In this document: piece by piece, positions 25,897-35,385 of the stretch | How the letters are laid out: each line of letters opens with the position of its first letter | How positions within the stretch are numbered: the first letter of the stretch is position 1 | Source of the DNA: an uncultured Maribacter sp. | Lineage (GTDB): Bacteria > Bacteroidota > Bacteroidia > Flavobacteriales > Flavobacteriaceae | Assembly (NCBI RefSeq): GCF_947500405.1 | Contig: NZ_CANMRY010000011.1 | Location: 47,205-111,204 of the forward strand | Direction: 5' to 3' | Length of the DNA: 64,000 nucleotides | Translations under genes and position numbers: made by a program | The notes under the pieces: generated by a model | Told to the model about the DNA's origin: nothing | Seen by the model: the letters and a program-made list of their open reading frames with translations, nothing else | Database searches by the model: none

Positions 25897-26658
25897 TTAT
25901 CGTATAAAAACTGGCTCGTTCTCTTTAAGAGTATGTTCCTTACTAAATTGGTAATCGTCTAAATTAAAACCTCTTATATCTTCTAAGGTAGTAGCATTAG
26001 AATCTACAATATAACGAACCATAGAACCTCTTGCCTTTTTTGCGAAGAAGCTAATTATCTTAAGTTTATCATTTTTCCAATCTTTAAAAATTGGGGTTAT
26101 TACTGGAGCTTTTAAAACTTTAGTATCTATTGCAGAAAAATACTCGTTACTTGCTAAATTCACAAAAAGTTCTCCGTCTTTTAATTCTGAATTAAGATGG
26201 CTGGTAAGTTCTTTTTTCCAAAACTCATATAAACTAGCTTTACGCCCTATTTTTAACTTGGTCCCCATTTCTAAACGGTAAGCCTGCATTAAATCTAACG
26301 GTTTAAGAATGCCATATTGTCCAGATAATATTCTTAGAGAATTTTGAAGTACGTCTAACTTATCTTCTTTTAGAGAATAAACATCTAACCCTTGGTATAC
26401 ATCGCCACTAAAAGCATATACTGCAGGCCTTGCATTAGTTACTGTAAACGGAGTAGTAAAATCTTGATTTCTCTGCCAATTTAATTGCGCCAACTTATCG
26501 GAAATATGCATTAATTCGGATAAATCTTTAGGCTTTTTCTTAGCTAAAATTGCATTTAGCTTTACTGCCTGTTCTATAAACTTTGGCTGTGTAAATTTTT
26601 TTGTTGGTAACTTACTCTCAAAATCTAAAGACTTTGCTGGAGAGATAACTATTTTCAT
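25897..26658 (-). CDS. yaaA: Peroxide stress protein YaaA (DUF328 family)
   Basis: 253 residues. The [19 protein letters not shown] start is the family's signature. [14 protein letters not shown] near residue 87, [25 protein letters not shown] near 110 and [15 protein letters not shown] near 205 are the conserved blocks. In Escherichia coli YaaA limits free iron and oxidative damage under peroxide and binds DNA. It is preceded by no close gene on the same strand, and the small lipoprotein lies downstream. Confidence 0.92.
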   Translation of the reverse strand: MKIVISPAKSLDFESKLPTKKFTQPKFIEQAVKLNAILAKKKPKDLSELMHISDKLAQLNWQRNQDFTTPFTVTNARPAVYAFSGDVYQGLDVYSLKEDKLDVLQNSLRILSGQYGILKPLDLMQAYRLEMGTKLKIGRKASLYEFWKKELTSHLNSELKDGELFVNLASNEYFSAIDTKVLKAPVITPIFKDWKNDKLKIISFFAKKARGSMVRYIVDSNATTLEDIRGFNLDDYQFSKEHTLKENEPVFIR

Positions 26659-26753
26659 TTTCTTGCAATTAGGGTATAAAAATAAAAAGGATTTACTGGA
26701 TTTACAATATCATTTAAAAAGACTTATCAATACCAGTATTAAAGAAATTTATA

Positions 26754-27782
26754 CTATTGGCTATGCTTTGTGTATTGCCTCCATTTTTCTATACAATTTG
26801 CTATATCTTCTGGAATTTCAGAATCAAAATTCATTTTTTCTCCTGTAACCGGATGTATAAATCCTAAAGTTTTTGCGTGTAATGCCTGTCTTGGCAATAT
26901 TTTAAAAGCATTTTCTACAAATTGTTTGTATTTAGTAAAGGTGGTTCCTTTTAATATTTTTTCACCACCATAACGTTCATCATTAAAAAGGGTATGCCCA
27001 ATATGTTTCATATGCACCCTAATTTGGTGTGTTCTTCCTGTTTCTAACTTACAAGAAACTAAAGTAACATAGCCCAAACGTTCTATAACTTTATAATGTG
27101 TAACGGCTTCTTTTCCTTGTTCCCCATCTGGAAAAACATGCATTTGTAATCTGTTCTTAGGATGCCTTCCTACATGGCCTTCTATTGTACCTTCCTCTTC
27201 TTCTATATTACCCCAAACTAAAGCAATATATTCTCTTTGGGAGGTTTTATTAAAAAATTGCTTGGACAAATGCGTCATTGCAGCTTCTGTCTTTGCAATA
27301 ACCAAAAGACCAGAAGTATCTTTATCTATCCTATGTACTAAACCAGGGCGTTCATTACTATTTGAAGGTAAATTATCTACATGATAAATAAGTGCATTTA
27401 TTAGAGTACCCGAGTAGTTTCCGTGCCCTGGGTGCACTACCATTCCTGCTGGTTTATTTACCACCATAAGAGCATCATCTTCATACACAATATCTAAAGG
27501 GATATTCTCTGGGACTAATAAAAACTCATGTGGCGGATGCTCAAAAAGTACCTTTACCTCATCCTCTGCTTTTACTTTGTAATTTTGCTTAACTACTTTA
27601 CCATTTACCCAAATATGGCCTCCTTTTGCAGATTGCTGAATTTTATTACGTGTAGCATTTTCAATAAAATTCATCAAGAACTTATCTACCCGTAAAGGTA
27701 TTTGGCCCTTAGATGCTACTACTTTATGATGTTCATAAAGTTCTTCTTCATTTGGCTCTGGCCCCTCTTCTAATGGTAACAT
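26754..27782 (-). CDS. RluA/RluD-family pseudouridine synthase
   Basis: 342 residues. An S4 RNA-binding domain (about 25-90: LRVDKFLMNFI, KIQQSAKGGHIWVNGK) precedes the catalytic domain with VHRIDKDTSGLLV at residues 149-161; Asp153 is the catalytic Asp. KLETGRTHQIRVH near 240 and FHP-like IHPVTGEKMNF near the end are typical. It should convert uridines in rRNA to pseudouridine and resembles RluD most, but substrate cannot be settled from sequence. It starts 5 bases after the PASTA protein's stop and is probably co-transcribed with it. Confidence 0.9.
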   Translation of the reverse strand: MLPLEEGPEPNEEELYEHHKVVASKGQIPLRVDKFLMNFIENATRNKIQQSAKGGHIWVNGKVVKQNYKVKAEDEVKVLFEHPPHEFLLVPENIPLDIVYEDDALMVVNKPAGMVVHPGHGNYSGTLINALIYHVDNLPSNSNERPGLVHRIDKDTSGLLVIAKTEAAMTHLSKQFFNKTSQREYIALVWGNIEEEEGTIEGHVGRHPKNRLQMHVFPDGEQGKEAVTHYKVIERLGYVTLVSCKLETGRTHQIRVHMKHIGHTLFNDERYGGEKILKGTTFTKYKQFVENAFKILPRQALHAKTLGFIHPVTGEKMNFDSEIPEDIANCIEKWRQYTKHSQ

Positions 27783-27787
27783 ATATT

Positions 27788-28375
27788 TTATTCTGAATCT
27801 GCCTTAATTTGTGCTCTATCGGATATTTTTCCGTTACCACAAATTAGCTCTATTTTAGAAGTCTTTGGTAGTTTATCTCCCGGATGAATTACTTTTCCTT
27901 TATATTTTATAGAATACACCATATCCTTACCAAGTTCATCTATATAAATTACACGCTGTACATCTAACCCTACTGCCCTAAGCATAGATTTAGCATTTCT
28001 TTGCGTAACCTGTATAATTTTTGGAATTGTTACTTTTTTGTAACCAGATGGATTTACCGTAAAATAAATTTTTCTATTTTCTTTTACTTTATTTCCCGCT
28101 TGCGGATTTTGTTCTATGATAGAAAACCTTGGATAATCTGGATTATAATTTGCAGAATCTAGTACCTCATAACGCAAACTAGCATCTTCTACAGCCTTAC
28201 GCATATCCATAACAGACATTTTAGAAAAATCTGGCACTTCTACAAATTCGCCATGGTTGGTGGTACTATTTAACCAATTTAACATTACAAATATTAAAAC
28301 TACTGAAACAACTAAAGCTAATCCTATTTGGATTAAAAAAGATTTGCTTCTTAAAAAATTAAAGAAATTTCTCAT
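27788..28375 (-). CDS. Membrane-anchored PASTA-domain protein
   Basis: 195 residues from MRNFFNFLRSKSF; an in-frame ATG seven codons upstream is less likely. One transmembrane segment at about 10-33 places the rest in the periplasm. Two clear PASTA domains follow (VEVPDFSKMSVMDMRKAVEDA and IPKIIQVTQRNAKSMLRAVG), with a partial third near the C-terminus (GKVIHPGDKLPKTSKIEL). There is no kinase or transpeptidase domain. PASTA modules bind peptidoglycan or muropeptides, and the divergent neighbour is ddl, which makes D-Ala-D-Ala, so a role in cell-wall sensing is inferred. Confidence 0.85.
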   Translation of the reverse strand: MRNFFNFLRSKSFLIQIGLALVVSVVLIFVMLNWLNSTTNHGEFVEVPDFSKMSVMDMRKAVEDASLRYEVLDSANYNPDYPRFSIIEQNPQAGNKVKENRKIYFTVNPSGYKKVTIPKIIQVTQRNAKSMLRAVGLDVQRVIYIDELGKDMVYSIKYKGKVIHPGDKLPKTSKIELICGNGKISDRAQIKADSE

Positions 28376-28393
28376 GGAGTATAATTGACCCGA

Positions 28394-28401
28394 CAAATAT
28401 A
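28394..28401 (-). promoter_or_regulatory. Candidate -7 box of the PASTA-rlu operon (TATATTTG)
   Basis: Minus strand TATATTTG fits TAnnTTTG and lies 19 bases before the PASTA protein ATG, so the mRNA leader would be very short. Confidence 0.45.
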
Positions 28402-28471
28402 GGAAACGGATTGCTTTTTTCTTTACTTTGATACCTTGTTATTTATTTTTTAAAAAAAGTAAAACCATACT

Positions 28472-29446
28472 ATGAAGAAAAAAGTAGCCATAATTATGGG
28501 AGGTTACTCTAGTGAGTACAAAATATCTTTAACCAGTGGAAATGTTGTTTACAACTATTTAGACAATACTTTATTTGACGTTTACCGTATACATATATTT
28601 AAAGACAAATGGGTATATGTGGATTCTAATAACGAAGAATATCCTATAAATAAAGATGACTTTTCTATTACCATAGAAGACCAACACATTACTTTTGACT
28701 GCGTTTTTAATGCCATTCATGGCTCCCCTGGAGAAGATGGCCTTATGCAAGCTTATTTTAAATTACTAAACATTCCACAAACTTCTTGTGACTATTACCA
28801 ATCTTCTTTAACTTTTAATAAAAGAGATTTACTAAGTGTTTTAAAACCATACGGAATTAAATCTGCAGAATCTTATTATTTAAATTTTGGAGATGTGATT
28901 GATGAAGATGCTATAATTAATAAGGTAAAACTACCATGTTTTGTAAAAGCCAATAAAGCTGGTAGCAGCTTTGGTATTTCTAAAGTGCATAAAAAAGAAG
29001 ATTTACAAGCGGCAATAGAAAATGCCTATAAAGAAGATGATGAAATATTAATAGAAAGTTTCTTAGACGGTACAGAGGTTTCTGTGGGTGTAATAAAATA
29101 TAAAGGAGAAACTATAGTATTACCAATTACGGAGATTGTAACTGAAAATGATTTTTTTGACTACCAAGCAAAATATGAAGGAAAGTCTACCGAGATAACT
29201 CCTGCTAGAATAAATGACATCCAGCTTAAAAATGTAACTACCGCTGCAAAAAAAGCATATGATATTTTAAAAATGACTGGATACTCTAGAAGTGAATTTA
29301 TTTTTATTGGTGATGAACCTTATATGTTAGAAATGAATACCACCCCAGGTTTAACTACAGAAAGTATTTTGCCGCAGCAAGCCCAAAAAGCCGGAATATC
29401 TTTAGCTGAGCTATTTAAAAGTGCTATAGAAGAGGCTTTAAAATAA
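28472..29446 (+). CDS. ddl: D-alanine--D-alanine ligase
   Basis: ATP-grasp enzyme joining two D-alanines for peptidoglycan. 324 residues. VAIIMGGYSSEYKISL at the start, AIHGSPGEDGLMQAYF near 88, LPCFVKANKAGSSFGISKV near 160 (ATP), and the metal-binding MLEMNTTPGLTT near 290 are all present. It is divergent from the PASTA gene, with both promoters in about 97 bases. coaD follows after 19 bases in the same direction. Confidence 0.95.
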   Translation: MKKKVAIIMGGYSSEYKISLTSGNVVYNYLDNTLFDVYRIHIFKDKWVYVDSNNEEYPINKDDFSITIEDQHITFDCVFNAIHGSPGEDGLMQAYFKLLNIPQTSCDYYQSSLTFNKRDLLSVLKPYGIKSAESYYLNFGDVIDEDAIINKVKLPCFVKANKAGSSFGISKVHKKEDLQAAIENAYKEDDEILIESFLDGTEVSVGVIKYKGETIVLPITEIVTENDFFDYQAKYEGKSTEITPARINDIQLKNVTTAAKKAYDILKMTGYSRSEFIFIGDEPYMLEMNTTPGLTTESILPQQAQKAGISLAELFKSAIEEALK

Positions 29447-29465
29447 AACATGTAACTTTACTAGC

Positions 29466-29921
29466 ATGAGACGAGCAATATTCCCTGGGTCTTTTGACCC
29501 GCTTACCTTGGGACACCAGGATATTATTACTAGAGGGTTACCTCTTTTTGATGAATTAATAATTGCAATTGGAATAAATGCAGATAAAAAATACATGTTT
29601 AGCCTGGAAGAAAGAATACGTTTTATTTCTGATGCATTTAAAAATGAACCAAAAATAAAAGTAAACACCTATAAAGGCTTAACTGTTGACTATTGCAAAA
29701 AAGTAGAAGCAAACTTTATTTTAAGAGGATTACGTAATCCTGCAGATTTTGAGTTCGAGAAAGCTATAGCACATACCAATAGAAAGCTTTCTGAAATAGA
29801 AACCGTTTTTCTTCTTACATCTTCGGGAAAATCTTACATAAGTTCTTCAATTGTAAGAGACGTAATTCGTAATGGTGGAAACTATTCTGTACTAGTCCCG
29901 GACACAGTAAAAGTTAACTAA
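29466..29921 (+). CDS. coaD: Phosphopantetheine adenylyltransferase
   Basis: Transfers AMP to 4'-phosphopantetheine, the penultimate step to CoA. 151 residues, usual length. IFPGSFDPLTLGHQDII holds the TxGH nucleotide-binding motif, ILRGLRNPADFEFEKAIA binds pantetheine, and YISSSIVRDV is the C-terminal ISSxxVR motif. It follows ddl and is likely co-transcribed, ending in the hairpin at 29956. Confidence 0.95.
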   Translation: MRRAIFPGSFDPLTLGHQDIITRGLPLFDELIIAIGINADKKYMFSLEERIRFISDAFKNEPKIKVNTYKGLTVDYCKKVEANFILRGLRNPADFEFEKAIAHTNRKLSEIETVFLLTSSGKSYISSSIVRDVIRNGGNYSVLVPDTVKVN

Positions 29922-29955
29922 AAAAACAACTAAATAAGACTATTCCTACAATGTA

Positions 29956-29988
29956 AATGAAAACCTTGTTTTTTATGAGGATTTCATT
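29956..29988 (+). terminator. Probable terminator of ddl-coaD
   Basis: AATGAAA and CCT at 29956-29965 pair with AGG and TTTCATT at 29978-29988 (one mismatch), followed by TTTTTG. The stem is AT-rich. Confidence 0.5.
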
Positions 29989-30149
29989 TTTGTTATATAC
30001 AATATATAGTAAGAAAATACTTTCATTTAATAAAATTCATTATCTTTACCTATAGTAATTGATCAAAACACAACGTCTTTTTGCGAGTTCACAACAAACC
30101 TTTATTTATATGGCATGATCCAACTACATTAGTAGGAAAATACAACAAC

Positions 30150-32006
30150 ATGCTTAAGAAGGACTTAAAACTTGCTAATAATTATTTAATAAAACAGCTG
30201 CCAAAAGCTACTGCGTTTATTAATAGTAAGTTCGAAGTAATCCATGCCTCTAACCAATGGATTAAAGAATTTAATTTTGAAACTAGAAACGTTTTTGGAA
30301 AATCTATTTTCAGCTTATTTATAGATGGAGAGAAAAATGAAGAATGGAAATTAATTCTTGATAAATGTTTAAAAGGCCAACCAAGCGACCTTTTTGATAT
30401 AGAATTTAAAGACCCTAATGGCAACACACAATGGTTTGAATGGTCTAATATACCTTGGTATGATAGTGAAGAAAATATTGTTGGTATTATTATTCAAGCA
30501 GAAAATATAACCTCCAGAGTAATAAACGAAATACAGATAGAAAAGTTAGAAGCTCTACTTTTAGAAAAATCTGAAATTACTAAGATTGGAACATGGGATT
30601 ATAACATAAAAACTAACAAATTAAATTGGTGCAGCATTACAAAAACTATACATGAGGTGCCTTTAGACTTTAATCCAAATGTAGATACGGCTATAAATTT
30701 TTATAAAGATGGCATTAGCAGAAATACTATTTCTATGGCTTTTCATAATGCAATGATAAATAAGAAACCCTGGAACGAAAAATCGCAAATAATTTCTGCT
30801 AATGGAGTAGAAAAATGGGTAATAGCTACAGGGCAGCCAATATTTAAAAATAATGAACTAATTGGTTTAATAGGAACTTTTCAAGATATTTCTGACCAAG
30901 TAGAAGGAGACAATAAAGTAAAAGAGAATGAGCATTTATTAAAAACACTAATAGACAACCTACCATTAAATGTATATATAAAGGATAGAGAATCTAGAAA
31001 AATTTTAGCAAACAAATCAGAATGCGAATATATGGGCGTTAGTGGCCCAAGTGAATTATTAGGTAAAAATGACTATGATTTCTTTACTAAAGAAGTTGCT
31101 GCAGAGAATATAAAAGATGATGTGAGTGTCATAAAATCACTCCGCCCTATTTTAAGCAAAGAAACTGTTAGTATAAAAAAAGATGGCAACGCCACAACGT
31201 TTCTTGTTTCTAAAATACCCCTTACTAATGATAAAGGAGAAGCGTATGGCATTGTAGGTATAAGTACAGATATTACACATTTAAAACAAAAAGAAGAAGA
31301 ATTAAGGCATTTAATAAATGTTACTTCATTGCAGAATAAAAAATTAATAAATTTTGCACATATTGTTTCCCATAATTTAAGGTCGCATACTGCCAATTTC
31401 TCAATGCTTCTAGATTTTTTATCTCATGAAAAAGAGGAAAAAGAAAAGGAAAACATCTTAAATATGCTTAAGAATGCTTCTGATAATTTATTAGAAACCT
31501 TAGACAATCTTAATGAAGTAGTTGCTATTAGCACTAATATTAACATAGAAAAAACCCCTATTAAACTAAATAGTAAAATAGAAGATGTTAAACAAAATTT
31601 ATCTGCCTATATAATTCAAAACAAAGCAAGAATAGTAAATGAAATTCCTATTAATGCAAAAATAAAAGTAATTCCAGCATATATAGATAGCATATTAATG
31701 AACTTTATTACCAACGGAATAAAATATAAAAATCCAGACAAAGACCCTATTGTAAAAATTAGTTATAAGAAAGAAAATAGCTATTCTGTTGTTAGTATTT
31801 CAGATAACGGACTAGGTATTGATTTAAAAAAGTACGGTTCTAAATTGTTTGGTATGTATAAAACTTTTCACAATCATAAAGATTCTAGAGGTATTGGTCT
31901 ATACATTACTAAAAACCAAATTGAAGCCATGAGTGGCAAAGTAACCGTAACTAGCACAGTGGGAGAAGGAACCACATTTAACATATTTTTCAATGAAAAA
32001 GATTAA
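30150..32006 (+). CDS. PAS-domain histidine kinase
   Basis: 618 residues from ATG 30150; a longer frame begins with TTG at 30081 but adds a non-conserved extension. No membrane segment is seen, so it is cytoplasmic. PAS domains lie at about 15-120 (ATAFINSKFEVIHASNQW), 140-255 and 265-385 (NVYIKDRESRKILANKSEC). The dimerisation helix carries IVSHNLRSHTANF with the phosphoacceptor His near 407. The HATPase domain at about 470-618 shows NFITNGIKY, VSISDNGLGI and SRGIGLYITKN. It overlaps the receiver gene that follows by 14 bases, so the two form a two-component pair. Confidence 0.88.
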   Translation: MLKKDLKLANNYLIKQLPKATAFINSKFEVIHASNQWIKEFNFETRNVFGKSIFSLFIDGEKNEEWKLILDKCLKGQPSDLFDIEFKDPNGNTQWFEWSNIPWYDSEENIVGIIIQAENITSRVINEIQIEKLEALLLEKSEITKIGTWDYNIKTNKLNWCSITKTIHEVPLDFNPNVDTAINFYKDGISRNTISMAFHNAMINKKPWNEKSQIISANGVEKWVIATGQPIFKNNELIGLIGTFQDISDQVEGDNKVKENEHLLKTLIDNLPLNVYIKDRESRKILANKSECEYMGVSGPSELLGKNDYDFFTKEVAAENIKDDVSVIKSLRPILSKETVSIKKDGNATTFLVSKIPLTNDKGEAYGIVGISTDITHLKQKEEELRHLINVTSLQNKKLINFAHIVSHNLRSHTANFSMLLDFLSHEKEEKEKENILNMLKNASDNLLETLDNLNEVVAISTNINIEKTPIKLNSKIEDVKQNLSAYIIQNKARIVNEIPINAKIKVIPAYIDSILMNFITNGIKYKNPDKDPIVKISYKKENSYSVVSISDNGLGIDLKKYGSKLFGMYKTFHNHKDSRGIGLYITKNQIEAMSGKVTVTSTVGEGTTFNIFFNEKD

Positions 32007-32397
32007 CTCTATCTGCATAATAGACGATGACCCTATAACTGTATTTGGCATTCAAAAAATGCTAGGATTGGTTACGGAATATGAACAACTTTACAAATTT
32101 GTTAACGGAAAAGCTGCTATAGATGGCATTACAGATATGTTAAATAATAACACCCCATTACCGCAAGTAATTTTTCTTGATATTAATATGCCAATAATGG
32201 ACGGATGGCAATTTCTTGAAGAATTTATTAAAATCCCAATAAAAGAAACTGTTCGTATTAATATTGTTACCTCTTCTATAGATGATTTTGACCGTAACAA
32301 TTGGAAACACTACAAAGAACAAACGCACCATTTAATCACTTTTAATAATAAACCAATTAAAAAAGAAGAAATGGAGCAAATTACGAAAGTAGCTTAA
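31993..32397 (+). CDS. Single-domain response regulator
   Basis: 134 residues, only a receiver domain: acidic pocket IIDDDP near 9-14, phosphoacceptor Asp63 in IFLDINMPIMDGWQF, conserved Thr/Ser in NIVTSSID and Lys in NNKPIKKEE. There is no DNA-binding or output domain. It overlaps the PAS kinase gene by 14 bases and presumably receives phosphate from it; its target is unknown. Confidence 0.88.
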   Translation: MKKINSICIIDDDPITVFGIQKMLGLVTEYEQLYKFVNGKAAIDGITDMLNNNTPLPQVIFLDINMPIMDGWQFLEEFIKIPIKETVRINIVTSSIDDFDRNNWKHYKEQTHHLITFNNKPIKKEEMEQITKVA

Positions 32398-32419
32398 AGC
32401 ATAACTATAAGATTTTACC

Positions 32420-32427
32420 TATTTTTG
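32420..32427 (+). promoter_or_regulatory. Candidate -7 box of the M14 peptidase gene (TATTTTTG)
   Basis: TATTTTTG fits TAnnTTTG, 47 bases before the ATG at 32475. Confidence 0.4.
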
Positions 32428-32474
32428 CCAAAATAAAATACAGTGCATTTTACTTGTAAACGTATTTTAAATAA

Positions 32475-34229
32475 ATGGTAATGAGAATCTTATTAAGCGT
32501 ACTAAGTTTAGTTTTACTATTTTCTTGTGAAACTACTGAGGAAGAAAAAAAAGCAGAATTTTCTACCCCTTTTGAAAAATCTTCTGGAAAACAAACTGCA
32601 ACTTATAAAGAAGTTATTTCTTTTTACTTAAAACTAGCTAAAGAGTATTCTTCCATTAATGTACAAACCATTGGAGAAACGGATAGCGGACTCCCATTAC
32701 ATTTGGTAACGTATAATCCTGAGGGCGAATTTAATTTTAAGAAAATAGACCCAAAAAAAGTTACCATACTCATAAACAATGGCATTCACCCAGGAGAACC
32801 GGACGGTATAGATGCCACTATGCTACTATTTAGAGACTTAGCAAACAAAGAAACAGAAACCCCAAAAAACACTATTCTAACCACTATTCCTGTATACAAT
32901 ATAGGTGGTGTTTTAAACAGAAATTCTACGTCAAGAGCTAATCAAAACGGACCTGAATCTTATGGGTTTAGAGGAAATGCTTTAAATTATGATTTAAATA
33001 GAGATTTTATTAAATCGGATTCTAAAAACTCTAAAACATTTACCCAAATTTTTCATCTTGTAAAGCCCGATATTTTTATAGACAATCATGTAAGTAATGG
33101 TGCTGATTACCAATATACACTTACCCATTTATTTACCCAACACAACAAACTTGGAGGTAAATTAGGCAACTATTTACACAAAGAACTCATGCCAAATTTA
33201 GAAGTTGAGTTAGAAAAAAAGAATTGGGACATAACTCCTTTTGTAAATGTATACAACCAAGCTCCAGAAATTGGTTTTTCTCAGTTTATGGATAACCCCA
33301 GATACTCTACAGGATATACTACATTATGGAATACCCTTGGTTTAATGGTAGAAACACACATGTTAAAACCATATAAAAAAAGAGTTTTAGGCACGTATAG
33401 CTTATTACAATCTATGATTACCATAAGTGAGAAAAACTATAAGGAAATAAAAGAAATAAGAAACGAATCCATAAAAAATATAAGCATCTTAAAGCAGTAC
33501 CCTATAAGATGGGAAATAGATACATTAAAAAACACAAAATTAAGTTTTAAAGGTTTTAAAGCAGATACCCTTATTAGCAAAATAACCGGCTTACCTAGAT
33601 TAAAATATGACAGAACAAAGCCTTTTACAAAAGAAGTTACGTATCAAAATTATTATAAAGCGACAGATTCTATAATTGTACCCAAAGCTTATATCCTAAA
33701 AAAAGAATGGACTAAAGTTATAGACCTTTTATCTCTTAACCATATAGAATATTCTTTAGTAGAAAAGGATACTGTAGTTAATTTAGAACACTATAGGATA
33801 AAAACTTTTGAAACAAATACATCCTCCTACGAAGGGCATTATAACCACTATAACACGACCATAAAAAAATCTTTTAAGAAAACAGCTTTACATAAAGGAG
33901 ACTATATAATACCTACAGACCAAACTGGCATAAGATACATAATAGAAACTCTTGAACCTGCCTGTGTAGATTCTTTTTTTAACTGGAATTTCTTTGATAC
34001 TATTCTTCAGCAAAAAGAACATTTTTCTCCCTACATTTTTGAAGATACAGCTCTAAGAATACTTCAAAAAGACTCTATATTAAGAAATAACTTTCTAGAA
34101 AAAAAGACGAAAGATTCAATTTTTGCAGCTAATTGGGAAATGCAATTAAACTGGCTTTACAAAAATTCTAAATTTTACGAAAAAGAGCACTTAAGTTACC
34201 CCGTTTATAGAGTTCCTAAAGAGGAATAA
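32475..34229 (+). CDS. M14-family zinc carboxypeptidase-like lipoprotein
   Basis: 584 residues. A lipoprotein signal peptide (LLSVLSLVLLFSC) anchors it in the envelope. The M14 peptidase domain spans about 30-340. INNGIHPGEPDGIDA near 95 holds the His and Glu zinc ligands, LNYDLNRDF near 172 resembles the NLNRDF substrate motif, and FIDNHVSNGADYQYT near 195 carries the third ligand His. GLMVETHML near 292 is a candidate for the catalytic Glu. The C-terminal 250 residues are a separate, unrecognised domain. It likely trims peptides outside the cytoplasm. A second in-frame ATG lies two codons downstream. Confidence 0.87.
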   Translation: MVMRILLSVLSLVLLFSCETTEEEKKAEFSTPFEKSSGKQTATYKEVISFYLKLAKEYSSINVQTIGETDSGLPLHLVTYNPEGEFNFKKIDPKKVTILINNGIHPGEPDGIDATMLLFRDLANKETETPKNTILTTIPVYNIGGVLNRNSTSRANQNGPESYGFRGNALNYDLNRDFIKSDSKNSKTFTQIFHLVKPDIFIDNHVSNGADYQYTLTHLFTQHNKLGGKLGNYLHKELMPNLEVELEKKNWDITPFVNVYNQAPEIGFSQFMDNPRYSTGYTTLWNTLGLMVETHMLKPYKKRVLGTYSLLQSMITISEKNYKEIKEIRNESIKNISILKQYPIRWEIDTLKNTKLSFKGFKADTLISKITGLPRLKYDRTKPFTKEVTYQNYYKATDSIIVPKAYILKKEWTKVIDLLSLNHIEYSLVEKDTVVNLEHYRIKTFETNTSSYEGHYNHYNTTIKKSFKKTALHKGDYIIPTDQTGIRYIIETLEPACVDSFFNWNFFDTILQQKEHFSPYIFEDTALRILQKDSILRNNFLEKKTKDSIFAANWEMQLNWLYKNSKFYEKEHLSYPVYRVPKEE

Positions 34230-34339
34230 ATACCTTTTGCAAAAACATAGGTAATAAAAGATGCTGCCTTTACAAGCAAGCGCAGAACCTAATTTTATGT
34301 TTTTTAGTTCGGTCAAAATTTAACTCCAATTTTTATACT

Positions 34340-34729
34340 TTAAAATTCAAAGTCCTTTATCGGTGAAGAAATATCTACTAAAGTTCCGTTCGGGTCTTTC
34401 AATAATAATCTTCTTTGTCCGTAAAACGTGTCCTTCGGTTCGCTTAAAATTTCAAATTTTTCAGATTTCGCAATTTTAAATATTTCGTCCACATTTTCAA
34501 CTACAAACGTCACATAGAATCCTTGCGGATTGTTTTGAAAATCTTTAGGCACAATTTCGTTCGTTCGGTCAATTAACCCTAATTCCAATTTTTTGTCCCT
34601 TGAAACTAGATGAACAAACCAATCGCTGTCATAATCCACATTAAAGTCGAACAATTTGGTATAAAAATCTCTACTTTCCGTTAAATTGACCGAACAAATA
34701 TTTGTCATAATTCTACTAATTGCCTTCAT
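34340..34729 (-). CDS. VOC-family (glyoxalase-like) protein
   Basis: 129 residues, one VOC module of two beta-alpha-beta-beta-beta halves: ICSVNLTESRDFYTKLFDFNVD, LELGLID, then VDEIFKIAKSEKFEILSEP and LLLKDPNGTLVDISSP. Substrates of this group are varied (dioxygenases, antibiotic-binding proteins), so no reaction is claimed. Codon use (TTG, GTG, ACG, TCG, GAC) differs visibly from the AT-rich genes on both sides, suggesting horizontal acquisition. Confidence 0.78.
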   Translation of the reverse strand: MKAISRIMTNICSVNLTESRDFYTKLFDFNVDYDSDWFVHLVSRDKKLELGLIDRTNEIVPKDFQNNPQGFYVTFVVENVDEIFKIAKSEKFEILSEPKDTFYGQRRLLLKDPNGTLVDISSPIKDFEF

Positions 34730-34787
34730 TATCCTTATTTTTATTTCAAATTATGAGAGTTTTTATTCAAATGCGCCATAACACTTT

Positions 34788-35378
34788 TTATTCATCAAAA
34801 AGAATTTTAATATTAACATAAGAGTTACGCAAAAGCTCTTTAATTTTTTTAGGCCCTCGCCATTTTACTTTTTCAATGCCTTCGCTTTTTTGCCCTTTTA
34901 ACTCGCCATCAAAACTAGTTTTCATAGCAAACCAATGCACTTCTTTTAGCTTATAAATATTATGTCTTTTAAAAATATGATACGTTGTTTTTAAAAAATT
35001 CTGAATTTCTAAACCTCTAACTCCAGTCTCCTCCTCTACTTCACGTATAGCACATTCTTCTATAGTTTCTCCTGGGTCTAATTTCCCTTTAGGTAAATCC
35101 CATTTATCATTCCTATAAATAAAAAGTACTTTTCCTTTACCATTAGTTACTACCCCACCTGCTGCTGCAACTAAAGGAATTTTTTTTGTAAATTTTATTA
35201 ATATCTCCTCTGCAACAGGATGATATATGTAGGCTTTAAAAAACTTTTTCTTATTTAACGCATTAATTGCTTCATCTATAGCATCTTCGTCGTTTAATAA
35301 AAAAACATTATTACTACTTGTCTCTGGCATTTTATTTGTTAAAATAAGAGGCAATTCATTCACAAAAACTTTATACAT
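34788..35378 (-). CDS. Nudix hydrolase
   Basis: 196 residues. The Nudix box is intact: GKLDPGETIEECAIREVEEETGV near 114-136 (written in two parts: GKLDPGETIEECAI then REVEEETGV). The N-terminal 65 residues (MYKVFVNELPLILTNK...) are an extension found in Bacteroidota Nudix proteins that start MYKVFVND. It should hydrolyse a nucleoside diphosphate linked to another moiety; the exact substrate is unknown. It is transcribed away from pyrE, with only 7 bases between the two start codons. Confidence 0.87.
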   Translation of the reverse strand: MYKVFVNELPLILTNKMPETSSNNVFLLNDEDAIDEAINALNKKKFFKAYIYHPVAEEILIKFTKKIPLVAAAGGVVTNGKGKVLFIYRNDKWDLPKGKLDPGETIEECAIREVEEETGVRGLEIQNFLKTTYHIFKRHNIYKLKEVHWFAMKTSFDGELKGQKSEGIEKVKWRGPKKIKELLRNSYVNIKILFDE

Positions 35379-35381
35379 TTG
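35374..35381 (+). promoter_or_regulatory. Candidate -7 box of pyrE, overlapping the Nudix start codon
   Basis: TACATTTG fits TAnnTTTG exactly and ends 5 bases before the pyrE ATG. Transcription from it would begin at or next to the ATG, giving a nearly leaderless mRNA. The box includes the first bases of the divergent Nudix gene. No clear -33 element was found. Confidence 0.4.
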
Positions 35382-35385
35382 CGTT

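Noticed and set aside
30081..30149. TTG start of the PAS kinase, adding 23 residues
   Set aside because: The added segment is not part of a PAS domain, and ATG 30150 fits the start of the first PAS module.
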